A DNA stretch of 18,202 nucleotides from an uncultured Clostridia bacterium. GTDB taxonomy: Bacteria > Bacillota > Clostridia > Christensenellales > Aristaeellaceae. Position numbers and translations under genes: made by a program. The notes below the pieces were generated by a model, which saw only the letters and a program-made list of their open reading frames with translations, did no database searches and had not been told where the DNA came from. Within the stretch, counting starts at the first letter, position 1. Each line of letters starts with the position of its first letter. Below, in pieces: positions 7,491 through 14,617 of the stretch. Location: NCBI GenBank assembly GCA_934621505.1, contig CAKTUU010000041.1, forward strand, positions 1-18,202, written 5' to 3'.

Positions 7491-7512
7491 GGGCCGCGCA
7501 CAGGCGCGGCCT
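7491..7512 (-). repeat. Proximal copy of the hpf-associated hairpin
   Basis: The 22 bases are identical to 7295-7316. The hairpin lies 15 bases past the hpf stop codon but is followed on the - strand by the repeat element instead of a T-tract. It looks like the original terminator stem, separated from its T-rich tail by an insertion with target duplication. Confidence 0.85.
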
Positions 7513-7527
7513 TCAACAAACACTTTA

Positions 7528-8079
7528 TCAGGCTTCCGGCTCCAACAGGCCCAAATCGCCATCCTTGCGCAGGTACAGCACGTTGGTGCGGTCGGTTTCA
7601 ATGTTCACAAAGGCAAAGAAGTCGTGGCCCAGCAGTTCCATCTGCAAAACAGCGTCCTCCACGCTCATGGGACGTACCGGGAAGGTCTTGTGGCGCACGA
7701 CCTTGGGGGAGGAACCGTCCTTTTCCAGGGCTTCCGCGTCATCGGAGCTGTATTCCAGCTCGTGGGGTTTAAAGGCGTCGTCCCGCAGGCGCTTTTCCAG
7801 CTTGGTGCGGTGCTTGTGAATCTGACGCTCCAACCGGGCCAGGGCCTGGTCGATGCTGATGTACAGGTTATCGTCGTTGCTGGCCTCGGCCCGCAGCAGC
7901 ACACCCTCAAAGGGCACGGTAATTTCACAGGTGCGGCGGTTGTTTTTTTCCTTGGTCAGGCGAACCAGAATTTCAGTATTGGGGTTCAGGTAGCGCTCCA
8001 TTTTGGAAACCTTTTTGTTGACCCGTTCGGTAATGCCATTGGTTACGGTCATGTTTTTAGCGGTAATGGTGGTCTTCAT
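7528..8079 (-). CDS. hpf: Ribosome hibernation promoting factor, long form
   Basis: This 183-residue protein binds the decoding region of the 30S subunit in stationary phase and joins ribosomes into inactive 100S dimers. The N-terminal RaiA/HPF domain covers about residues 1-100 and includes NLYISIDQALARLERQIHKH. A charged linker follows (about 101-127). The C-terminal dimerisation domain (about 128-183) contains VRHKTFPVRPMSVEDAVLQM and GHDFFAFVN. Length and two-domain build match the long form found in Firmicutes. The ATG at 8079 has an AAAGGAG site ten bases upstream. No stress promoter could be assigned confidently in the 324-base divergent region upstream. Confidence 0.96.
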   Translation of the reverse strand: MKTTITAKNMTVTNGITERVNKKVSKMERYLNPNTEILVRLTKEKNNRRTCEITVPFEGVLLRAEASNDDNLYISIDQALARLERQIHKHRTKLEKRLRDDAFKPHELEYSSDDAEALEKDGSSPKVVRHKTFPVRPMSVEDAVLQMELLGHDFFAFVNIETDRTNVLYLRKDGDLGLLEPEA

Positions 8080-8403
8080 AAAATACAGACTCCTTTACAT
8101 ATGATGGGGAACTCCCGCCAAATGGGAGGGGGAAAGAACCGCGTGTGCCAAGGGAACCACGCTCCTTTCTTTGGTAAAACGGCACGGCAGGGCCTGCCGG
8201 ATGTATGGGCTACTTTTATCTGCTGTGGTTTATGATGAATTCTTTCGACACATGGGCCGCGAAATCCTGCTTGTATCAAATGTAAAAACGCAATGGCCGT
8301 TCATAGACTGAAAAGGCGCAGCCCGGATGCAGGAAAATGACAAAAAATGCAGAATGTAACCCAATAAAGAGTCTAAAAAGGAACATTCATTAGGAGGGGA
8401 CTT
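8080..8403. other. Divergent intergenic region between hpf and larA-like gene
   Basis: These 324 bases carry the upstream regions of two divergent genes. A GC-rich palindrome lies at 8185-8199. The larA ribosome binding site AGGAGGGG lies at 8392-8399. A possible 18-codon reading frame on the - strand (8095-8151) ends in the hpf ribosome binding site. The part from about 8330 to 8395 is AT-richer and may hold the larA promoter, but I see no convincing -35/-10 pair on either strand. Confidence 0.5.
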
Positions 8404-9678
8404 ATGGCGACCATTCAAATTCCCTATGGCAAAACGGCGCAGACCCTGCATGTGGCGGATGAAAGGCTGCGGGCGGTATTGCGCCCCACCCATGCCGATT
8501 GCGCGGAACACGACCAAAGCGCCATTGTACGCGCCGCGCTGGAAAACCCGGTGGCGTCGCCCCGGCTGTGCCAGCTGGCAAAAGAAAAACGCAATATTCT
8601 GGTCATTACCAGCGATCATACCCGCCCGGTGCCCAGCCGGGTGACCATGCCCCTGTTTTTGGAGGAAATCCGCCGGGAAAACCCGGAGGCACAGATCACC
8701 ATTCTGATTGCCACAGGCATGCACAGGCCCACCACCCAGCAGGAGCTGAGGCAAAAGCTGGGCGATGAAATTGTGGACCATGAGCGGATTGTGGTGCATC
8801 AGGCCTGCCGGGACGAGGATATGGCCTTCTTTGGCACGCTGCCCTCCGGAGGCGAGCTTTGGCTGAACAAACTGGTAGGGGATGCCGATCTGGTGGTGGC
8901 GGAAGGCTTCGTGGAGCCTCACTTTTTCGCCGGTTTTTCCGGCGGGCGCAAGAGCATTCTGCCGGGCGTGGCCGCCAAAAAAACGGTGCTGTATAACCAC
9001 AACGCCCAGTTTATCGCCAGCGAAAAGGCCCGGCAGGGCAATTTGCAGGATAACCCCATCCACCGGGATATGCTGTACGCCGCCAAACAGGCCAAATTGA
9101 GCTTTATCCTGAATGTGCTGATTGACGCGGAAAAGCGGGTTATCGCCGCTTTTGCCGGGGATCTGGAAGCCGCCCATCAGGCGGGCTGCCGCCTGTGCCT
9201 GCAAATGACCCAGGTGCAGCCGGTGGAGGCGGATATCGCGGTTACCTCCAACGGCGGCTATCCGCTGGACCAGAACGTGTACCAGTCCGTAAAGAGCATG
9301 ACCGCCGCGGAGGCCTGCGTGCGCCCCGGCGGAGCGATTCTGATGTGCGCCGCCCTTAGCGACGGTCATGGCGGCGAGGACTTTTACCGCTGGTTCGCCG
9401 ACCGGCCGGACGCCAAAACCGTGATGGAGGATATTCGCAATGTGCCGCCGGAAAGCACCCATATGGACCAGTGGGAGGCGCAGGTGCTGGCGCGGGTGAT
9501 GCTGAAGGCCAACTGCTGGATGATTACCGGCCCGGAAAACCGGCATCTGGTGGAAAACATGCATCTTCGCTGGGCGCCCGATGTGGACACCGCCCTGCGT
9601 CAGGCCAGCGATTTGCTGGGCGGGAACGCCAGCGTTACGGTGATTCCCGATGGCGTGGGGGTCATTGTGCGCAAATAA
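8404..9678 (+). CDS. larA: LarA family nickel-dependent lactate racemase
   Basis: The product has 424 residues, the normal length for LarA. This family interconverts D- and L-lactate, or other 2-hydroxyacids in related enzymes, using a nickel-pincer nucleotide cofactor bound to a lysine. Key positions of the Lactobacillus plantarum enzyme (H108, H174, K184, H200) line up with H107 in ATGMHRPTT, H173 in EPHFFAGFSGG, K183 in GRKSILPG and H199 in YNHN. The DHTRPVPS motif at 71-78 is also present. The catalytic set is therefore intact. The cofactor genes larB, larC and larE are not in the window. The ATG follows AGGAGGGG by four bases. The gene stands alone, with a hpf-facing divergent region before it and a duplicated terminator hairpin after it. 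Substrate may differ from lactate, as in other LarA homologues. Confidence 0.88.
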   Translation: MATIQIPYGKTAQTLHVADERLRAVLRPTHADCAEHDQSAIVRAALENPVASPRLCQLAKEKRNILVITSDHTRPVPSRVTMPLFLEEIRRENPEAQITILIATGMHRPTTQQELRQKLGDEIVDHERIVVHQACRDEDMAFFGTLPSGGELWLNKLVGDADLVVAEGFVEPHFFAGFSGGRKSILPGVAAKKTVLYNHNAQFIASEKARQGNLQDNPIHRDMLYAAKQAKLSFILNVLIDAEKRVIAAFAGDLEAAHQAGCRLCLQMTQVQPVEADIAVTSNGGYPLDQNVYQSVKSMTAAEACVRPGGAILMCAALSDGHGGEDFYRWFADRPDAKTVMEDIRNVPPESTHMDQWEAQVLARVMLKANCWMITGPENRHLVENMHLRWAPDVDTALRQASDLLGGNASVTVIPDGVGVIVRK

Positions 9679-9704
9679 GGACTTTTGGGATTTGCAGTCA
9701 ACCT

Positions 9705-9726
9705 TTGTCCGCCTGAACAGGCGGAC
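9705..9726 (+). repeat. Proximal copy of the larA-associated hairpin
   Basis: The sequence is a 9-bp stem with an AA loop (9707-9715 with 9718-9726), preceded by TT. The same 22 bases recur at 9884-9905. This copy, 26 bases past the larA stop, runs into the repeat element rather than into a T-tract. Confidence 0.85.
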
Positions 9727-9883
9727 AAAGGCCGTCTAAAAAGTGGAGGTTCAGGAGGCGCTGCCTCCTGCCGGGGTTTTAGGGGCAGAGCCCCTAAGCC
9801 TTGTGCCGCAGCACTTTTTCCGCGAACCGGCAAAGCGCTGTTCGCGGGCGCTGGCGGCCAATCAGGGGTTTTTCGACAAGCTG
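9727..9883 (+). repeat. MITE-like palindromic element, copy B (157 bp)
   Basis: By eye this copy is close to 90% identical to the reverse complement of copy C over its whole length, with about nine extra bases in one loop. Its ends (about 9728-9743 and 9866-9883) match copies A and C at 14 of 16 and 16 of 18 positions. Internal hairpins are 9752-9770 (8-bp stem), 9781-9795 (6-bp stem), 9803-9814 (4-bp stem) and 9820-9847 (7-bp stem). AAAAAGTG at 9738-9745 can pair with CACTTTTT at 9812-9819. Orientation relative to the upstream gene is opposite to copies A and C. No coding potential was seen. Confidence 0.87.
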
Positions 9884-9912
9884 TTGTCCGCCTGAACAGG
9901 CGGACCTTTTTT
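9884..9912 (+). terminator. Distal copy of the larA terminator hairpin, with T-tract
   Basis: A 9-bp stem (9886-9894 with 9897-9905, loop AA) is followed by CTTTTTT, a good intrinsic terminator for larA. The 22-base hairpin part is an exact copy of 9705-9726. Confidence 0.87.
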
Positions 9913-9935
9913 GTTAAAAAAAGTTCTGCTTTTTC

Positions 9936-9965
9936 TTGCCAAATTCATTACGGATATGTTACAAT
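9936..9965 (+). promoter_or_regulatory. Predicted sigma-A promoter of the sigma/ylm/divIVA gene run
   Basis: TTGCCA (9936-9941) and TACAAT (9960-9965) are 18 bases apart, in AT-rich DNA just after the larA terminator and 39 bases before the first gene of the run. It has the same layout as the gap promoter at 17104-17133. Confidence 0.75.
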
Positions 9966-10004
9966 GCAAAGTGCACTCTGGTGACTGCTGCGGAGGTGTA
10001 CGCC

Positions 10005-10388
10005 ATGAACGACTGCGGCCAAAGAATAGACCTGACCATTCCAAGCGGGCGCGAATACGCGCTGGTAGCCAGTATGGCGCTTAGCGCCATGGGCGTTTTG
10101 GCCGGGCTGGATGTGGAATTGCTGGGGGATTTGCAAACCGTGGCCAGCGAATGTCTGGATTGCCTGAACCATCAGGCGGGCAGGCCCGGACAGATTACCC
10201 TGGAGGCATGGCTGAACCGGAAACGGCTGTTTGTAACGTTTCAGTCACAAAACCGTCAGGAAGGGCAGCAGCCGGATACCCTGGCGCTGGAAATCACCCG
10301 GGGCGTGCTGGAAACGCTGATGCCGGACGTGCGCCTGCTTTGCGACCAGTCCGGCGTGTATAGGATTGAATGTTCCATGCCTGTGTAA
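10005..10388 (+). CDS. Degenerate RsbW/SpoIIAB-like anti-sigma factor (putative)
   Basis: This 127-residue protein sits 13 bases before a SigB/SigF-type sigma gene, the usual place of its anti-sigma kinase. The overall pattern resembles the GHKL ATPase fold of RsbW/SpoIIAB. It has an N-terminal strand (RIDLTIPSGREYA) and a helix with ELLGDLQTVASECLDCL, where the family has a SEAxTNA motif, followed by strands and a short C-terminal strand. The conserved Asn of that motif is replaced, and no DxGxG box is visible, so ATP binding and kinase activity are probably lost. It could still bind the sigma factor. I chose ATG 10005 because of the GGAGGTG site just upstream. The frame extends to 9936, but those residues overlap the predicted promoter. 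Family assignment is tentative. Confidence 0.65.
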   Translation: MNDCGQRIDLTIPSGREYALVASMALSAMGVLAGLDVELLGDLQTVASECLDCLNHQAGRPGQITLEAWLNRKRLFVTFQSQNRQEGQQPDTLALEITRGVLETLMPDVRLLCDQSGVYRIECSMPV

Positions 10389-10401
10389 GACGGAGGCAAG
10401 C

Positions 10402-11139
10402 ATGAACGATGAACATTTGACCCCATTGTGGGAACGCTATCTTCGTCAGCGGGACGCGGCGGACCGGGATCAGCTTTTTGAAAACTACCTGCCGGTGGCG
10501 CGAACCGTGGCGCGAAAATTCGCGGGCCGTGGCGTGGAAACCGAGGATTTGGAGCAGGTAGCCGCCATGGCGATGCTGAAGGCGATGGAACGTTTTCAGC
10601 CGGAGAAGGGCTTTCGCTTTGTCACCTACGCGGTGCCCACCATTACGGGGGAGCTTCGCCATTATCTCAGGGACAGGGGCAGCGCCATGCGTCTGCCCCG
10701 GGATGGCCGCCAGCGGCTGGCCGCCATGGCCGCGGCCCGCCAGCGGTTTGAGCAGGAGCATTTTCGCGCGCCCACGGCGATAGAGCTGGCGCAGACCATG
10801 CGTCTGCCGGTGCAGGAGGTGCTGACCCTGCTAAGCCTGCAAAACGCCAGCGAAACGGTTTCACTGGACGTGCAGGTAGGAGAAAACGGCGATACCCTGC
10901 TGCAGGAACTGATGGGCGGCGAGGAAGCCGGGTTTGCCCGGGTGGAGAACGCCGGCTGGTGGAACGCCGTGCTGGAGCGGGTAAACCCTTCCGAAAGAGA
11001 GTTACTGACTCTGCGATACAGGCAGGGTCTTGGCCAACGGGACACAGCCAGGCAGATGGGCGTGTCCCAGATGCAGGTATCCCGCATGGAGCGCCGGGTG
11101 CTGACCCGCCTGCGCGCCATGGAAACCACCGCTTACTGA
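10402..11139 (+). CDS. RNA polymerase sigma factor, SigB/SigF type
   Basis: This 245-residue sigma-70 family protein has region 2 at about residues 25-95, with the FENYLPVARTVARKF stretch, TEDLEQVAAMAMLKA and the promoter-melting part FRFVTYAVPTITGELRHYLRD. Region 3 lies at about 100-150. Region 4 is at about 190-240, with a helix-turn-helix (RDTARQMGVSQMQVSRMERR). There is no region 1.1, so it is an alternative (group 3) factor of the SigB/SigF/SigG kind. The ATG at 10402 is chosen because a GGAGG site lies seven bases before it. In Bacillus subtilis sigE and sigG lie just upstream of the ylm genes, so the position is conserved. Whether this one governs sporulation, stress or envelope genes cannot be told. 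Confidence 0.92.
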   Translation: MNDEHLTPLWERYLRQRDAADRDQLFENYLPVARTVARKFAGRGVETEDLEQVAAMAMLKAMERFQPEKGFRFVTYAVPTITGELRHYLRDRGSAMRLPRDGRQRLAAMAAARQRFEQEHFRAPTAIELAQTMRLPVQEVLTLLSLQNASETVSLDVQVGENGDTLLQELMGGEEAGFARVENAGWWNAVLERVNPSERELLTLRYRQGLGQRDTARQMGVSQMQVSRMERRVLTRLRAMETTAY

Positions 11140-11155
11140 AAGGATGTGAACGCGG

Positions 11156-12655
11156 ATGCAGCCGGGAGGACAAAACCCGTTTGACCCTAATTCCATTCAG
11201 CAGCCCGGCGCACAGCCGCAGCAAAATCCATATTTTGGGCCTTATTATCAGCAGCCCCCTGTGCAGCAGCCGGTTTACCAGCAGCCCATGACGCCGGAAC
11301 AGATGCAGCAGATGTATCAGGGCGCGAACCCGGAACAAACGCCGTACCAGCCCATGACGCCCGAGCAGATGCAGTACCAGGCCTGGATGCAGCAAATGCC
11401 CCCAATGCCTACGGCCCAGGCGCCTGTGGACCCGCCCAAGCAGCGCAGCAAAAAAAAGAAGAACCAATCAGGCGGCAAGGTATGGAAAACCGTGCTGGCG
11501 CTGGCGCTGATCGGCGGCGTGGCCTGGTTCTTTTTGAAGGATATGATCGGTCAGCCCACGGTAAGCACCGCTCTGGTGGAGAACGGCACCATGGGCGAAA
11601 CCTACTCCGGCGACGCGCTGATTGTGCGCAACGAAACCTCCTACGACGAGGAGGGCGTACAGAATATTGAATATGTGGCCCAGGAGGGCAGCGTGGTGTA
11701 CCGCGGCGACGTGATTTGCTATGTGTATTCCACCGGTTTCAGCTCCAAGGAAATGACCACCCTGCAAAGCTACCGGGATCAGATCAAGGATTTTGAGCAA
11801 TCCTTGCTAAAGAGCGAAACCGCTTACGACCAGAAGATGACCCGGCTGGAAAACGACGTGGTGGAACGTGGGCTGGAGGTACGCAGCCTGGTGCAGGGCG
11901 CCCGGGGCAACCTGATCAATCAGGAAAAAATCCTGGCCACCTCCATTACTCAGCGGCAAAGCTATTTCCGCAGCAAGTATTCCAGCGAGGCGCGCCTGAA
12001 CCGCCTGTTTGACGATGAAAACACCCAGCAGCAGCGCATTGACGGCTGGATCAAGCAAAAGGTAGCCACCCAGGAGAGCATCGTCAGCTTCTATACCGAC
12101 GGCTTTGAGCAGGCGCTGTCGCCCTCCTCTTACGAAACCTATACCCCCAGCCAGGTGCGGGCGATGATGCAGGGCGAAAAGCCCGCCACGTCCGCCGCCA
12201 GCCGCGGCCGTACCGCCCTGTACCGCATGGTCAAGCAAAATAACTACGCGGTGCTGATGCTGATCAAAAACAGCACCTGGAACCCGGTGGAGGGCACCAC
12301 CTACAAGTTGGTGCTGGAGCAGTTTTCCAACACGGTGGTGGACGCGCAGCTGCTCAGCTTTACCCGGTCCGGCGGCGAACTGCTGCTGCGCCTGGCGGTC
12401 ATCGGCGATGTGAGCGACGTGCTGTATATGCGCACCTGCACCTCCCAGCTGGGCGAATATGTGGACTGCCTGGTGGTACCCCAGGGCGCGCTGTATAAGA
12501 GGGATGAAACCCAGGGCGTGGTGCTGATGGGCGACGACGGAAATTCCTGGTTTGTGCCTGTAAAGGTGCTGAACACGGATGGGGGCAAGGCGTATATTAC
12601 GCCGGTGCAGACCGGGTCGCTGACCAGCGGCCAGACGGTACGCCTGTTTAAGTAA
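11156..12655 (+). CDS. HlyD-like membrane-anchored adaptor protein
   Basis: The protein has 499 residues. Residues 1-95 are a Gln/Pro/Tyr/Met-rich cytoplasmic tail in which PMTPEQMQ is repeated (44-51 and 66-73). A basic stretch with KKKKNQ (99-104) precedes one membrane helix (111-127). The outside part begins with a half lipoyl-like strand region including AQEGSVVYRGDVICYVYSTG. A long helical, coiled-coil-like segment follows (about 200-310), and then further strands including a KRDETQGVVLMGDDGNSWFV stretch. This order (helix, half-motif, hairpin, barrel) is that of membrane fusion (HlyD/AcrA) proteins. No export ATPase or permease is nearby. The setting among cell-division genes suggests a wall or division-site role, which is inferred. 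The ATG has an AAAGGATGTG site. Confidence 0.75.
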   Translation: MQPGGQNPFDPNSIQQPGAQPQQNPYFGPYYQQPPVQQPVYQQPMTPEQMQQMYQGANPEQTPYQPMTPEQMQYQAWMQQMPPMPTAQAPVDPPKQRSKKKKNQSGGKVWKTVLALALIGGVAWFFLKDMIGQPTVSTALVENGTMGETYSGDALIVRNETSYDEEGVQNIEYVAQEGSVVYRGDVICYVYSTGFSSKEMTTLQSYRDQIKDFEQSLLKSETAYDQKMTRLENDVVERGLEVRSLVQGARGNLINQEKILATSITQRQSYFRSKYSSEARLNRLFDDENTQQQRIDGWIKQKVATQESIVSFYTDGFEQALSPSSYETYTPSQVRAMMQGEKPATSAASRGRTALYRMVKQNNYAVLMLIKNSTWNPVEGTTYKLVLEQFSNTVVDAQLLSFTRSGGELLLRLAVIGDVSDVLYMRTCTSQLGEYVDCLVVPQGALYKRDETQGVVLMGDDGNSWFVPVKVLNTDGGKAYITPVQTGSLTSGQTVRLFK

Positions 12656-12671
12656 GGAAGGGGAATACGGG

Positions 12672-13409
12672 ATGGAAAACCAGCTGCTGCAAACCTTGGA
12701 CCCGAGCGTGCTGGAGGCCAATGTGGAGCGGGTTTTGCAAACGCTGCGGCAAAACCGCTATCAGGACCAGCCTCCGGCCAGACTGGTGGCTGTTACCAAA
12801 ACCGTGGCCCCGTCCATCATCAACCGGCTGAAACCCTTGCAAATTCTGGATATCGGTGAGAACCGGGCCCAGGTCGCCCTGCCAAAATTGCCGGAAATTT
12901 TTCCAGAATATCGTTTACATTGGATTGGGAGGTTGCAAACCAACAAAGTTAAATATATAATAGACTATGTATGCATGCTGCATACCCTTGACCGTATGGC
13001 GCTGGCCCAGGAGGTGGAGCGCCGGGCGGGGGAGCGGGGCATTGCGCTGCCTACGCTGGTGCAGGTGAATATTTCCGGCGAGCCTCAAAAGGGCGGAATG
13101 TCCCCGGAGGAGGTTTTGCCGTTTTTGAAGCAGATGCGCCAATTCCCCAATATACGCATCCAGGGCCTGATGAGCATTATGCCCAGGGATGCATCCCCGG
13201 AGGAATTGACGGCTCTGTTTCAGGGAATGCGTTCCCTTTTTGACCGGCTGCGTCAGGAGGCGGTGGAGGGCGTGGAAATGCGTGAGCTTTCCATGGGCAT
13301 GTCCCACGACTATGTGCTTGCGGCCCGCGCGGGCGCGACCATGGTGCGAATTGGCACGGCGCTGTATCAAAGGGATGAGACGTCCCGTCCAGGAGGTTCG
13401 TCAATTTGA
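12672..13409 (+). CDS. ylmE: YggS/YlmE family PLP-binding protein
   Basis: This 245-residue single-domain alanine-racemase-fold protein takes part in pyridoxal phosphate homeostasis and has no known catalytic role. The PLP lysine is K43 in VAVTKT. The family block HWIGRLQTNK is at 83-92, followed by a VQVNIS block and GLMSIMP. The C-terminal part has LSMGMSHDY and a region ending in RIGTALYQ. Length and motifs are typical. The ATG follows AAGGAAGGGG. The stop overlaps the sepF start (TTGA). Bases about 12890-12990 are much more AT-rich than the rest of the gene and contain a near-consensus promoter on the coding strand. Confidence 0.95.
   Translation: MENQLLQTLDPSVLEANVERVLQTLRQNRYQDQPPARLVAVTKTVAPSIINRLKPLQILDIGENRAQVALPKLPEIFPEYRLHWIGRLQTNKVKYIIDYVCMLHTLDRMALAQEVERRAGERGIALPTLVQVNISGEPQKGGMSPEEVLPFLKQMRQFPNIRIQGLMSIMPRDASPEELTALFQGMRSLFDRLRQEAVEGVEMRELSMGMSHDYVLAARAGATMVRIGTALYQRDETSRPGGSSI
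12933..12961 (+). promoter_or_regulatory. Predicted internal promoter within ylmE
   Basis: TTGCAA (12933-12938) and a perfect TATAAT (12956-12961) are separated by exactly 17 bases. This is the best promoter-like match found in the window, in an AT-rich patch of an otherwise GC-rich gene. It would start transcripts near 12968 and drive sepF, ylmG, ylmH and divIVA independently of the sigma genes upstream. Coding constraint (NKVKYII) could explain part of the match. Confidence 0.55.
12969..12985 (+). promoter_or_regulatory. Inverted repeat at the predicted internal start site
   Basis: GTATGCA and TGCATAC form a perfect 7-base inverted repeat around TGC, placed at about +1 to +17 of the predicted internal promoter. 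This is the position of a classic operator. It lies in coding sequence, so it may be fortuitous. Confidence 0.35.
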
Positions 13410-14329
13410 GTATTTTTCGCAAGGTAGGCAACTGGCTCACGGAAAAGAGCGATCACTTTATCCGTGGCGGGGCGCAGGGGGATTACTCCGACCGGCGCGT
13501 GGGGGAGGACGAGCAGACCTTCCCCGAGGAGGAAAACGCGCGCCCGGCGCTGGACCCCTTTGGCCATGGCGATGGGGAATACGGCGGGCGCGTGCCCTAC
13601 CGCAGCCGCTACGACCTGGAAAAGGAAGCGGCGGAAAAGCAGCAGCGCGAGGCCAGACAGGCGGCCCAGCAGGCCCAGGCCGCGGCGCAGCAGCAGGCAG
13701 CGTATCAGCAGCAAATGGCCTACCAGCAGCAGGCGTATACCCAGCCGGTTAATAACGTGGTGCCCTTTCCCGGCATGCAGCGCGGACCGGACGGCAGCGT
13801 GTATTCCCATGTGGAATATGTGGTGCTGCTGCGCAACCGCAACGAATGCAAGGACGTGATTGCCTACATCAAGTCCAACGCTTCCGTGTTTTTGAACATG
13901 GAGTTTATCGCCAGCGACAGCGAGCGTCAGCGCTGCGTGGATATGCTCAGCGGCGCGGCCTATACCCTGGGCTGTTCGCTGAACAAAATTTCGCCCCGTG
14001 GCATTTACCTGATTTCCGCTCCCACGGTGCGGGTGGTGCTGGATCCGGCCATGCAAAAGTTTGCGGCCGCGCCGGAAAGCCAGGGCTTTGTGCGCCAGCG
14101 CTACGAAAACGATGGATACGGCGCGCAGCAGCAGCCTGTGCAGCCCCAGGAGACCACCCGGCAGCAGCCGGTAAGCGGTTTTTCCTCCGGGTCGCCTACC
14201 AGCCGCTTTCAGGCCCAGAACCATCAGCGGGTGCCCACCAGCTTTGGCAGCGTCATGGCGGGCAACGCCACGGGTATGTACCAGCCGGTGGGCGGCGGTA
14301 CGGGACGCTATGCCGCTGTGCGGCAATAA
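13406..14329 (+). CDS. sepF: Cell division protein SepF, enlarged
   Basis: The protein has 307 residues, about twice the usual 130-150. SepF tethers FtsZ to the membrane and organises the filaments. Residues 1-12 (MSIFRKVGNWLT) form the expected amphipathic membrane-targeting helix. A long linker follows, with an acidic part and a Gln/Ala-rich part (about 75-112). The SepF domain is at about 134-213, with MLSGAAYTLGCSLNKIS and IYLISAPTVRV. A tail of about 95 residues rich in Gln, Ser, Gly and Pro (215-307) is unusual, because SepF normally ends with the domain. The TTG start at 13406 overlaps the ylmE stop and has an AGGAGG site eight bases upstream. The gene is followed closely by ylmG. Confidence 0.93.
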   Translation: MSIFRKVGNWLTEKSDHFIRGGAQGDYSDRRVGEDEQTFPEEENARPALDPFGHGDGEYGGRVPYRSRYDLEKEAAEKQQREARQAAQQAQAAAQQQAAYQQQMAYQQQAYTQPVNNVVPFPGMQRGPDGSVYSHVEYVVLLRNRNECKDVIAYIKSNASVFLNMEFIASDSERQRCVDMLSGAAYTLGCSLNKISPRGIYLISAPTVRVVLDPAMQKFAAAPESQGFVRQRYENDGYGAQQQPVQPQETTRQQPVSGFSSGSPTSRFQAQNHQRVPTSFGSVMAGNATGMYQPVGGGTGRYAAVRQ

Positions 14330-14341
14330 GGAGGGAATGGT

Positions 14342-14617
14342 GTGATTTCCGCTTTGGCAGGTATTGCGCTTTTCCTGCTTAGAATCGTGGGCTGGGTACT
14401 GGTTTTGTACTGCGTAATGAGCTTTGTCATGCCTCAGAGCGACTTGTTTCAAAAGGTCTCCCGCTATGTGGAACCCATTCTGGACCCTGTCCGCAGGTTC
14501 CTGTGGCGGCTGTTTCCCGGCTTGCGCAATTTGCCGGTGGACTTGTCTCCCATGGGGCTGTGGATGGTCATTGAAGCAGCTACCGCCCTGCTGAATCTGC
14601 TGCGCCGAATCCTGTGA
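14342..14617 (+). CDS. ylmG: YggT/YlmG family membrane protein
   Basis: This 91-residue protein has two hydrophobic segments: about residues 5-28 (ALAGIALFLLRIVGWVLVLY) and about 68-88. They flank the conserved YVEPILDPVRRFL stretch and a Pro-rich turn (LPVDLSP). This matches the YggT family, found beside sepF in most Gram-positive bacteria and linked to division or chromosome distribution in related organisms. The exact molecular role is unknown. The GTG start at 14342 has an AAGGAGGG site six bases upstream. The stop overlaps the start of ylmH. Confidence 0.93.
   Translation: MISALAGIALFLLRIVGWVLVLYCVMSFVMPQSDLFQKVSRYVEPILDPVRRFLWRLFPGLRNLPVDLSPMGLWMVIEAATALLNLLRRIL

Noticed and set aside
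7272..7601. N-terminal extension of about 110 residues on the histidinol-phosphatase
   Set aside because: The upstream frame runs through the repeat element, has no family similarity, and a TTG with a good ribosome binding site stands exactly where the PHP domain begins.
8185..8199. GC-rich palindrome as a terminator upstream of hpf
   Set aside because: It is followed by no T-tract on either strand and is not next to the end of a gene.
13367..14452. Long open frame on the - strand opposite sepF
   Set aside because: It is a low-complexity shadow of the sepF and ylmG coding strand.
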